This document shows, piece by piece, positions 14,864 to 20,836 of a DNA stretch of 22,085 nucleotides. Source of the DNA: an uncultured bacterium (lineage in GTDB: Bacteria; Patescibacteriota; Minisyncoccia; Phycocordibacterales; PALSA-1337); assembly GCA_903870235.1 (NCBI GenBank), contig CAIQCA010000102.1, positions 1-22,085 on the forward strand, written 5' to 3'. The notes beneath the pieces were generated by a model, which had not been told where the DNA came from, did no database searches, and saw only the letters and a list, made by a program, of their open reading frames with translations. Both the position numbers and the translations under genes were made by a program. The stretch's first letter is position 1. Each line of letters opens with the position of its first letter.

Positions 14864-16576
14864 ATGTCAAAAGGCCAAAAATCGGTAAGAAATGAATTCT
14901 CAGGAGACACCATCATCCGTTTTGAGGAGGTGTCTTTCGAATATGGTCACAACAAGCCTATTTTGAATGAGGCTAGCTTTACTGTACGCCGTGGCACCAA
15001 GATTACTCTGATGGGACAAAATGGCGCTGGAAAGACTACAATTTTTGGGCTTATATTGGGTGCCGGTGGAGCCGACAAAGATACGATAGCAGGCATTCAC
15101 AAACCAGAATCCGGGGAAATTCATATAACTAACGGTGTCACTATTGCCACAGCTCGTCAGGTTATACCTCGCCCTGATCTCGAACTTACTGTTCGTGAAT
15201 TTTTTTCCAAAGCACTGGAAAGTGGTGGACGTCCCAAGGTTTATGATATTGATCCACGCATCGATGCCATCCTAGATGTTGTGAACTTGCATGGATCTAA
15301 TAAGAAAGCAGCAAAGGATGTTGAGGGGACCTTGCGAGTGCGTCGGCACGAGCACGAGGAATTTCCTAGCAAGGAAATATCCGTGTCCCCGAAGCATCCT
15401 TTGCTGCTGGACCTTAAGGATCGGTTAGTAAAAACTTTTTCTGGTGGCCAACAAGCCCGACTTCTCTTGGCCTCAGCTCTTATCCAAGATCCAGATATTC
15501 TTTTGCTTGATGAGCCGACAAACAATCTAGACAAAGCCGGTATAGAACATCTCACGCAGTTCCTTGTCGATTACAAAAAGACTTGCCTTGTCATTTCTCA
15601 CGATGCCGATTTTTTGAATGCATTTACTCATGGGGTTTTATATCTAGATTTGCATACTCGTAAAGTCGAACAATATGTTGGTGACTATAAGGATGTTGTT
15701 GAACAGATCAGTGCACGTATTGAAAAAGAAAATATGGAGAATGCCCGTCTCATAAAAGAGATAGAGGCCAAGAAATATCAGGCTGGCGTTTTTGCTAACA
15801 AAGGTGGCGGTATGCGCCTGGTTGCCAAACGTATGCGTGAGAAAGCTGACGAGCTGGAGGAAGAGATTGTTGATGTGCGCAAAGAAGATAAAACTATTCG
15901 TGACTTTACGATACCTTCTCAGTTTGCTACTGGCAGTAAAACCGCTGGTAGCGATATCGTTGGTGATATCATAAATATAAGTTCATATAGTATTTTGAGT
16001 CCCAAAACTCACAAACCTGTTACACATGCGTGCAGTATCAAGCTTCGTCGCAAGCAACATTTGCTCTTGGCCGGGCCAAATGGCATAGGGAAGTCGACTC
16101 TTCTTGAGGCTCTTGTAAATGGAGGCTACAATGCTCATGGCGAAAAGATTGCAGGCGAGTCGGTCATCACCGAAGGTGTGCGAATTGGTTATTATCGTCA
16201 AGATTTTTCCATGATGGATTTCAATGACACCGTTTACGAATCACTCGAAAAGATTGTGCGTTCCGTTGAAGGTCGTCTTATCGAGACTGAAGTACGTGCA
16301 GTGGCCGCCAGCTTCCTTATCGGAGCTGATGCCATACATACCAAAATAGGTTCACTCTCGGAAGGGCAGAAGGGTCTTGTTGCGTTCGCGCGTCTGGTTC
16401 TACTTAAACCCGGCCTGTTGATCTTGGACGAACCTACCAATCATATAAATTTTCGACATTTGCCGGTTATAGCTCGCGCACTTGATAAATATGAAGGTGC
16501 CATGATTCTTGTATCTCACGTACCAGAATTCGTGAAGCAGATAAGGGTTGATGAAGTTTTGGATTTGGGGAAGTAG
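14864..16576 (+). CDS. ABC-F family ATPase (ribosome-associated type)
   Basis: The 570-residue protein has two ABC ATPase cassettes and no membrane segments, the ABC-F arrangement. These proteins bind the ribosomal E site and act in translation control or antibiotic protection. Cassette 1 has Walker A GQNGAGKTT (51-59), signature FSGGQQ (192-197), Walker B DILLLDEPTN (211-220) and switch His in CLVISHDADF. The span between Walker A and signature (about 135 residues) includes a charged stretch RVRRHEHEEFPSKE that could be the Arm insertion. The linker (about 270-350) is a charged helix pair (IEKENMENARLIKEIEAKKY and MREKADELEEEIVDVRKE). Cassette 2 has Walker A GPNGIGKST (404-412), a variant signature LSEGQ (498-502) and ILDEPTNHIN. 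The leaderless start is inferred from the -10 box. Substrate specificity (EttA, Uup or resistance type) is not decidable. Confidence 0.92.
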   Translation: MSKGQKSVRNEFSGDTIIRFEEVSFEYGHNKPILNEASFTVRRGTKITLMGQNGAGKTTIFGLILGAGGADKDTIAGIHKPESGEIHITNGVTIATARQVIPRPDLELTVREFFSKALESGGRPKVYDIDPRIDAILDVVNLHGSNKKAAKDVEGTLRVRRHEHEEFPSKEISVSPKHPLLLDLKDRLVKTFSGGQQARLLLASALIQDPDILLLDEPTNNLDKAGIEHLTQFLVDYKKTCLVISHDADFLNAFTHGVLYLDLHTRKVEQYVGDYKDVVEQISARIEKENMENARLIKEIEAKKYQAGVFANKGGGMRLVAKRMREKADELEEEIVDVRKEDKTIRDFTIPSQFATGSKTAGSDIVGDIINISSYSILSPKTHKPVTHACSIKLRRKQHLLLAGPNGIGKSTLLEALVNGGYNAHGEKIAGESVITEGVRIGYYRQDFSMMDFNDTVYESLEKIVRSVEGRLIETEVRAVAASFLIGADAIHTKIGSLSEGQKGLVAFARLVLLKPGLLILDEPTNHINFRHLPVIARALDKYEGAMILVSHVPEFVKQIRVDEVLDLGK

Positions 16577-16600
16577 GGGAAAGTGGCAACAACTTTAAAT

Positions 16601-16630
16601 TTGACTTTCTGGGTCTGGTGAGGTTAACTT
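16601..16630 (+). promoter_or_regulatory. promoter TTGACT-N18-TAACTT
   Basis: TTGACT (16601-16606) and TAACTT (16625-16630) are 18 bases apart. The hairpin CTTTC-TTTA-GAAAG (16629-16642) immediately precedes GAGGTGAT, the ribosome binding site. Confidence 0.4.
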
Positions 16631-16651
16631 TCTTTAGAAAGAGGTGATTCA

Positions 16652-16888
16652 ATGTCAGATATTAGCGATCTCCTTGAGGGTTTCCGTAGATTTGATCCAG
16701 ACGGCGCGAAGATGATCATGTACTTGATCTATGGGTTTTTCCTAGTCTTGTTGGCCTTGGCGATATTTTTTATTAAAATCTTCTGGAACCAGGCAAATGA
16801 TAGGAATGAAACTCTCTGGGAATCTCACCGGAGAAGAAAAGCTGAAAAAAGGGAACAGAAATTTGAGGGAAGAATCAGGGAAAGATGA
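16652..16888 (+). CDS. small single-pass membrane protein
   Basis: The 78-residue protein is not recognised. A short acidic N-terminus (SDISDLLEGFRRFDPDGAK) is followed by one hydrophobic helix (about 22-45, MIMYLIYGFFLVLLALAIFF) and a highly basic tail (RRRKAEKREQKFEGRIRER). By the positive-inside rule the tail lies in the cytoplasm. The ribosome binding site GAGGTGAT matches the end of 16S rRNA over eight bases, one of the strongest in the window and good evidence that this short gene is real. It has its own terminator. Confidence 0.75.
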   Translation: MSDISDLLEGFRRFDPDGAKMIMYLIYGFFLVLLALAIFFIKIFWNQANDRNETLWESHRRRKAEKREQKFEGRIRER

Positions 16889-16893
16889 TGGTA

Positions 16894-16935
16894 AACATCT
16901 GGTTTTGGTATTTGGGCCAAAACTGGGTGTTTTTT
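16894..16935 (+). terminator. intrinsic terminator of the 16652 gene
   Basis: The long stem AACA-C-GGTTTTGG (16894-16908)/CCAAAAC-GTGTT (16917-16931) is followed by six T (16930-16935), six bases after the stop codon. Confidence 0.85.
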
Positions 16936-16983
16936 GTAATCCCAGTTTACTCTCAGATCTTCACCTTTGCTGTTTTATATGTC

Positions 16984-17013
16984 TTGACACATTGCATATA
17001 TTTATGCCATCAT
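16984..17013 (+). promoter_or_regulatory. promoter TTGACA with TGC-CATCAT
   Basis: TTGACA (16984-16989) is followed after 18 bases by CATCAT (17008-17013) carrying an extended TGC. The -10 is poor and was chosen on spacing. Confidence 0.4.
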
Positions 17014-17050
17014 CCGTGAAGGTTAAACAATTAATTAGGAGGTTCTTTAA

Positions 17051-17500
17051 ATGCCTTTGGCACATTACGTTCAGTCAATCCTGTTAGTGTTTGTTGTAGC
17101 TGTAATCATGATCGCGACAGCGATATACGTCTTTCGTGAGACACAAAAGACGTCCCGAGAGAACAAGGAACATGCGCGAATGATCGCGATGGATATCTTG
17201 AACAGTTCTCGGACTCCTGGGCGTTGGCGGTGGATCAGTGATGACAAGTTTCAGTTCATCTATCTGGTCCTGGGCAAAATTCCTGGTGAACACTGGTCGT
17301 GGGCCCGTGTCACCGTTCAAAGGGAAATCATCACTGTCGATATGGAATGTGATTATCGCATCGACTATGTTGGCATGAGCTTCACGGACTCCGTTGTCTC
17401 TGAGCTTAGAAGCTTGGGTGCGATAGTGAATGTTTTGTCGGGAATGCCTCAGCCAGATCTCAATGAGGTTCACGTTTCAGACAACGAGCAGCTTGTTTGA
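17051..17500 (+). CDS. hypothetical N-terminally anchored protein
   Basis: The 149-residue protein is not recognised. One membrane helix (about 8-28, ILLVFVVAVIMIATAIYVF) is followed by a short charged helix (RETQKTSRENKEHARMIAMDIL) and an alpha/beta-looking domain. That domain contains the Trp- and Arg-rich piece GRWRWISDDKFQFIYLVLG, HWSWARVTVQREIITVDMEC and a final helix TDSVVSELRSLGAIVNVL. AGGAGGT lies nine bases before the ATG and fixes the start. It is a separate unit with its own promoter and terminator. Neighbouring small membrane proteins do not reveal a function. Confidence 0.78.
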   Translation: MPLAHYVQSILLVFVVAVIMIATAIYVFRETQKTSRENKEHARMIAMDILNSSRTPGRWRWISDDKFQFIYLVLGKIPGEHWSWARVTVQREIITVDMECDYRIDYVGMSFTDSVVSELRSLGAIVNVLSGMPQPDLNEVHVSDNEQLV

Positions 17501-17535
17501 GATAGTCGTGCAGGCAGTTCTGCACTAATATCATT

Positions 17536-17569
17536 CCACTGTTGGCCGGTCAGGCAACAGTGGTTTTTT
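17536..17569 (+). terminator. intrinsic terminator of the 17051 gene
   Basis: The perfect nine-base-pair stem CCACTGTTG (17536-17544)/CAACAGTGG (17555-17563) is followed by six T. A smaller hairpin GTGCAG/CTGCAC lies at 17508-17525. Confidence 0.88.
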
Positions 17570-17582
17570 ATTAAATAAGTTA

Positions 17583-17591
17583 TGATAAGAT
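17583..17591 (+). promoter_or_regulatory. extended -10 promoter, leaderless
   Basis: TGA-TAAGAT (17583-17591) ends nine bases before the ATG at 17601 and lies just after the preceding terminator, so there is little room for a -35 box. Confidence 0.5.
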
Positions 17592-17600
17592 TTAAGCTGT

Positions 17601-17873
17601 ATGAGTGAATTCAACCTCTATAATTTCAAAGAAGAACAAAAGAAGCTCCGCTCGGAAGTTTGGGGACGTTTAATAGTCTCCCTTTTAGCTGCATTCGGTT
17701 TTGTGGTTGCTCTGTCTTGGAATGATGCCATCAAGAGTGTTATTGATTATTATTTTCCACTTGGTTCCAGTGGGCTCGTTCCTAAGTTTGTATACGCCAT
17801 TGCTCTTACCATTGGTGTGGCAGTCATCGGGTTCTATCTATCCAAGTTAGCGGCGAAGAAGGAGGAGAAGTAA
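17601..17873 (+). CDS. DUF5654-like small membrane protein
   Basis: The 90-residue protein has two hydrophobic helices, about 22-43 (GRLIVSLLAAFGFVVALSWND) and 62-84 (KFVYAIALTIGVAVIGFYLSK). The phrase AAFGFVVALSWNDAIKSVI followed by YYFP resembles the DUF5654 family seen in archaea and candidate-phyla bacteria, whose function is unknown. The family name is from memory and was not searched. The start lacks a Shine-Dalgarno but has an extended -10 box nine bases upstream. Confidence 0.78.
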   Translation: MSEFNLYNFKEEQKKLRSEVWGRLIVSLLAAFGFVVALSWNDAIKSVIDYYFPLGSSGLVPKFVYAIALTIGVAVIGFYLSKLAAKKEEK

Positions 17874-17953
17874 AATAGAGTCGTTCTACTATTTCGTGGT
17901 ATGCAACAGTTGAAAGACCGGGGTATAGAATAACCGCGGCGGTATTATTAATC

Positions 17954-17982
17954 TTGCAAAAATTGACAAAGTATGGTATAGA
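17954..17982 (+). promoter_or_regulatory. promoter TTGCAA-N17-TATAGA
   Basis: TTGCAA (17954-17959) and TATAGA (17977-17982) are 17 bases apart. A nearby TTGACA at 17963 has no suitable -10. The leader is about 90 nt. Confidence 0.5.
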
Positions 17983-17993
17983 TTGCAACAGCG

Positions 17994-18061
17994 TTAACGT
18001 AATTGTTAACAAGAGTTTTGTTCTAAACAACAGATAAACCAATGAAAAACGAGAGTTTTTC
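17994..18061 (+). promoter_or_regulatory. structured leader with short overlapping upstream frame
   Basis: The leader contains GTTAAC-6-GTTAAC (from 17994), TTGTT-CTA-AACAA and a perfect hairpin GAAAAAC-GAGA-GTTTTTC (18044-18061). A 14-codon frame starts at ATG 18042, runs through this hairpin and the GGAGG, and stops at TAG 18084-18086, five bases past the A of the main start codon. Coupled translation is possible but unproven. Confidence 0.35.
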
Positions 18062-18078
18062 ACAACCGGAGGAAAAGT

Positions 18079-19170
18079 ATGGTTAGTTCGAATGTGCAAG
18101 TCAAAATGGGTCGCGGATCCATGACGACTTTGTCGCAAAAGCAGCTCGACGCAGTCGGGCACATCATTGAGTCTATATTCAACTTGATGGGAGTGCAGGG
18201 AATCTTTTCCGTCACTTGTGTGACGCAGACGATTGGAGGTCCTGCTCATCGTGGTAAGTTTCGAATAGGTGTTTACGTCAGTATGACCCGAACCATCAAG
18301 GTTACCCACCAGCTGGGTGATAATGATTCTCGGTTCGAGTACGACATACACGTGCCGCCGGTGTATCCGATCGATGGGTTCTATCGGAAATTCGTTGATC
18401 ACGGATCGACGATACGCGACGTAGTCATCGGTTCGAAAACCGAGCAACAAAGACTGGAGGCGAAGGCTAGACAACAGCCGCGTGAAACTACCGTTGTTTC
18501 TCCTGTGCCTACGATTACACCGCCGCCGCACTCGCCAGCATCAATAGCCGTCGCGTCGGTGGCCGATACGACACCTGTTGTAGCCCCGAAGAGGAAGCGT
18601 TCTGAGTTTTCGATTTGTGACAAAGACTCAGTTACAGCGTTCTTGGAGTGTCTCGCTGAGAAGGCGGACATTCTAGGAGTTGTTACACGCGCACAAATCA
18701 TTGAGGTGTTTTATGGTTTGTTCGTAGGTTTGACCCCTTTTGATATCGGCCAGAAGATTCGCCGGCTGAAGGAACAGGGTATGTTGGAGATGACTGACAA
18801 GAATACGTATCGTATTTGCCAGATCTCCAACTATCGGAAGGTCAATCCGGTATTGAGTCAGCCTCCTGCCACACCTCCTCCAGTTGTGTCATCGCCGTCG
18901 CCGGCAATCGCACCTCCGCCACCGCCCGTCGTACCTTCCGGTGCGTCTCAGGCTCTTATGGGGTTGTGGGCACGGATGGCAGAGGATTATGTCCAAGCCA
19001 AGGCACTCGCAGCCGGGCTCATCACAGAGGTTGAACAGTTAGAGCAAGAAAAGGCAGCGATTGATGCAAAGATCGCTGATCTCAGAGGCTCATTGGCCTC
19101 AATCGAAAAATTGCTCATATCCGGCGGCCCTCACGAAGAAGCTGCCAGAAAATTGGGCAAGATCCAGTAA
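18079..19170 (+). CDS. modular protein: alpha/beta domain, Pro-rich linkers, winged helix, coiled coil
   Basis: The 363-residue protein has no recognised full-length family. Residues 16-115 form an alpha/beta domain (long helix QKQLDAVGHIIESIFNLMG, then strands FSVTCVTQT, GKFRIGVYVSM and FEYDIHVPP). Residues 134-173 are Pro/Ser/Thr-rich and end in the basic patch KRKR. Residues 181-250 look like a winged helix-turn-helix (SVTAFLECLAEKA, TRAQIIEVFYGLF, TPFDIGQKIRRLKEQGMLEMTDKNTYRI). Residues 254-288 are a second Pro-rich linker (including PPPPPVV). Residues 293-346 are a coiled coil (LITEVEQLEQEKAAIDAKIADLRGSLASIEKLL). The design suggests a DNA- or protein-binding scaffold that oligomerises. 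GGAGG seven bases upstream supports the first ATG, though Met10 or Met15 are possible. The composition is GC-rich. Confidence 0.8.
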   Translation: MVSSNVQVKMGRGSMTTLSQKQLDAVGHIIESIFNLMGVQGIFSVTCVTQTIGGPAHRGKFRIGVYVSMTRTIKVTHQLGDNDSRFEYDIHVPPVYPIDGFYRKFVDHGSTIRDVVIGSKTEQQRLEAKARQQPRETTVVSPVPTITPPPHSPASIAVASVADTTPVVAPKRKRSEFSICDKDSVTAFLECLAEKADILGVVTRAQIIEVFYGLFVGLTPFDIGQKIRRLKEQGMLEMTDKNTYRICQISNYRKVNPVLSQPPATPPPVVSSPSPAIAPPPPPVVPSGASQALMGLWARMAEDYVQAKALAAGLITEVEQLEQEKAAIDAKIADLRGSLASIEKLLISGGPHEEAARKLGKIQ

Positions 19171-19186
19171 CAATCAGACGTTTAAC

Positions 19187-19215
19187 ACCGACAGGCTCCT
19201 CCTGTCGGTTTTTTT
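19187..19215 (+). terminator. intrinsic terminator of the 18079 gene
   Basis: The perfect nine-base-pair stem ACCGACAGG (19187-19195)/CCTGTCGGT (19201-19209) with loop CTCCT is followed by seven or more T. Confidence 0.92.
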
Positions 19216-19217
19216 AA

Positions 19218-19226
19218 TGCTAAAAT
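19218..19226 (+). promoter_or_regulatory. extended -10 promoter, leaderless
   Basis: TGC-TAAAAT lies directly after the preceding terminator's T-tract and ends nine bases before the ATG at 19236. The -35 region is occupied by the terminator stem. Confidence 0.55.
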
Positions 19227-19235
19227 TAGTGAGCA

Positions 19236-19478
19236 ATGCACTATACCTACATCCTAAAATGTTCAGATGACACACTTTATATCGGTAGTACCAATGATCT
19301 AGAAAAGCGTGTGCACGCACACAATTATGCCAAGTCTGGTGCACACTATACGAAAATTCGCCGACCAGTAACACTGGTATATAGTGAAAAGCATAGGACT
19401 TTGGCCAAGGCCAGAGCTCGTGAAGCAGAATTAAAAAGACTTACACGTGCTCAGAAACTTGCTATCATTACAAAGTGA
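19236..19478 (+). CDS. GIY-YIG domain protein (UPF0213/YhbQ-like)
   Basis: The 80-residue protein is a single GIY-YIG nuclease fold of the short stand-alone type. The two halves of the signature are YTYILKC (4-10) and LYIGSTNDLEKRVHAHN (15-31). The conserved Arg is R25 and the conserved Glu is in REAELKRLTRAQK (about E65), followed by the typical lysine-rich end. This group cuts or repairs DNA in some members, but the cellular role of most is unknown. It overlaps the next gene by four bases (GTGA), implying coupled translation. Confidence 0.92.
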   Translation: MHYTYILKCSDDTLYIGSTNDLEKRVHAHNYAKSGAHYTKIRRPVTLVYSEKHRTLAKARAREAELKRLTRAQKLAIITK

Positions 19479-19951
19479 AAAAGTTTCGCATTGTATTTAG
19501 GTGGGCAACATGTCGTATCCGAGTGCGTGTTCGTCGTCATATTCGTCGAACTCCCGGTCGTCGTTTGTATCTCACGCACAAAGAAACTGCACGTACTTTG
19601 GTGATGGAACGAATCTTACATTTCAATAAACACTACAACGTAACGCTTGGTCGCATAGCCATACGAAATCAGAAAAGTCGGTGGGGTAGTTGTTCGAAGA
19701 AGGGGAATCTTAATTTCAATTATAAATTGGTTTTTCTGACACCGGAACTACGCGATTATGTGATCGTGCATGAAATTTGTCATATAAAAGAATTCAATCA
19801 TGGCGCAGGCTTTTGGAATCTAGTAGCGCAGACGATGCCTGATCATAAGATGATGAATAAAAAGTTACGAAAAATTCAATTGAATATTTCGCGCACTCCC
19901 AGTCTGGTATTAGCTCCCAGTTTAGATACTGAATCAGATCTACAGTCCTAA
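19475..19951 (+). CDS. YgjP-like (DUF45/M48-related) metallohydrolase
   Basis: The 158-residue protein is shorter than E. coli YgjP. A very basic N-terminus (RIRVRVRRHIRRTPGRR) is followed by the family block RNQKSRWGSCSKKGNLNFNYKLVFL (about 64-88). The zinc site is VIVHEICHIKEFNHGAGFW with H99, E100, H103 and H109. The motif and the RWGSCS block are diagnostic of the group, whose E. coli member has been reported to act on nucleoside phosphates or as a peptidase-like protein. The substrate here is unknown. The GTG start overlaps the stop of the GIY-YIG gene. The 3' end overlaps the opposing pseudouridine synthase gene by 12 bases, tail to tail. Confidence 0.9.
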   Translation: MKKFRIVFRWATCRIRVRVRRHIRRTPGRRLYLTHKETARTLVMERILHFNKHYNVTLGRIAIRNQKSRWGSCSKKGNLNFNYKLVFLTPELRDYVIVHEICHIKEFNHGAGFWNLVAQTMPDHKMMNKKLRKIQLNISRTPSLVLAPSLDTESDLQS

Positions 19952-20728
19952 ATTCTTTAGGAAAAGGCCGAGCTCCTCCCCGGTGATTTTTCGAAAGCCA
20001 TTGGACTCAATTTTACCGAGTTGGATGTTCAATATAGAAGTGCGTGTCAGGTTGGCGATTTCTGCACCGAAGAGAGCGCATATCTGGCGGATGCGGTTTT
20101 TGGGATCGGTAATACTTACATAGCAAGAATTTGGACTTTGTACCATGACGCGACAGCTTATAGCTTCACCACCATCTATAGAAACACCAGCCTCAAGCTT
20201 TTCCTTGAAATTAGCTCGTAATGGTTGAATAGTCTCGATATGATATTGCTTCACGTGTGCGTGTTTGGGATTTTCCAATCGATCGATAATGCGGCGGTCG
20301 TTTGTAAAGATGATCAAACCAGAAGCTTCCGGGTCAAGACTGCCAACAGGGAATAAGCTTTTGGCTTCAGTGGGCATGGCCTGTACCAAGGTATTTATAA
20401 AACCTTTTGTGCCTTTGCGAGTATCGAGTACAGGAACACCACGAGGCTTGTTACAAGCATAATAGACATAATCTTGCGAGAATGCGCTCCTGGCACCTTT
20501 GTTTTTGCGAACCTCGACAATGTCTTTCTCTGTGACTTTATCGCCAAGGACGGCTAAACGTCCGTTCAAAGTGACGATCTTTCTTTCGATGAGTTCATCG
20601 GCTCCACGACGTGTAGCATAGCCTTTTAGTGCAAGGTATTTGTTGATGCGCATCGGAAAAGCATCCGGATCTTTGGCTGGAACAGGAGCGTCTCTTCGGT
20701 CTGGTTGTCTGTAAGGTGTTTTTCTCAT
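19940..20728 (-). CDS. RsuA/RluB/RluF-family pseudouridine synthase
   Basis: The 262-residue enzyme isomerises uridine to pseudouridine in rRNA. An N-terminal S4 RNA-binding domain (MRINKYLALKGYATRRGADELIERKIVTLNG, about 26-57) precedes the catalytic domain. YYACNKPRGV (about 89-98) is motif I and VGSLDPEASGLIIFTND (about 128-144) is motif II with catalytic Asp132. In most relatives the motif is GRLD, and here the Arg is Ser, a notable change. KQYHIE and RNRIRQICALFGAEI-type C-terminal blocks are present (NRIRQ at about 208). The ATG at 20728 is preferred because TGT-TATGGT ends seven bases upstream, while a TTG at 20752 and an ATG at 20740 have no support. Which rRNA site it modifies cannot be told. 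Confidence 0.9.
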   Translation of the reverse strand: MRKTPYRQPDRRDAPVPAKDPDAFPMRINKYLALKGYATRRGADELIERKIVTLNGRLAVLGDKVTEKDIVEVRKNKGARSAFSQDYVYYACNKPRGVPVLDTRKGTKGFINTLVQAMPTEAKSLFPVGSLDPEASGLIIFTNDRRIIDRLENPKHAHVKQYHIETIQPLRANFKEKLEAGVSIDGGEAISCRVMVQSPNSCYVSITDPKNRIRQICALFGAEIANLTRTSILNIQLGKIESNGFRKITGEELGLFLKNLGL

Positions 20729-20735
20729 TGCGCTA

Positions 20736-20744
20736 ACCATAACA
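20736..20744 (-). promoter_or_regulatory. extended -10 promoter of the pseudouridine synthase, leaderless
   Basis: On the minus strand TGT-TATGGT ends seven bases before ATG 20728, with TTGCGA 18 bases before the -10. This places the transcript start at the third in-frame start codon and decides the start. Confidence 0.5.
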
Positions 20745-20783
20745 TTAAACAACCTGAAGTCGCAAATCCTGCCAGTTTTGATA

Positions 20784-20820
20784 AATAAAAAACACCCGAG
20801 CCTCGTGAGAGACTCGGGGT
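20784..20820 (-). terminator. intrinsic terminator of the IMPase-like gene
   Basis: The stem ACCCGAG (20794-20800)/CTCGGGGT (20813-20820) is followed on the minus strand by TGTTTTTTATTT. Confidence 0.85.
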
Positions 20821-20836
20821 TGTCTGTTTAGAGCAT

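Noticed and set aside
17963..17968. TTGACA as the -35 of the modular protein gene
   Set aside because: No acceptable -10 lies 16-18 bases downstream. TTGCAA at 17954 pairs with TATAGA at 17 bases.
17994..18010. GTTAAC direct repeat as a regulator operator
   Set aside because: GTTAAC is a common six-base palindrome in AT-rich sequence. Two copies alone do not support a specific operator.
17824..18531. A 235-codon minus-strand frame opposite the modular protein
   Set aside because: Rich in Arg, Ser and His without domain features. It crosses the DUF5654-like gene end, a promoter and the structured leader, and it is antisense to a gene with a strong ribosome binding site.
19946..19962. Hairpin TCCTAAA-TTC-TTTAGGA at the tail-to-tail gene overlap as a shared terminator
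   Set aside because: No T-tract follows on either strand, and the arms are coding sequence of both genes.
20729..20752. Upstream TTG/ATG starts for the pseudouridine synthase
   Set aside because: The -10 box TATGGT lies inside this stretch, so a transcript would begin downstream, at ATG 20728.
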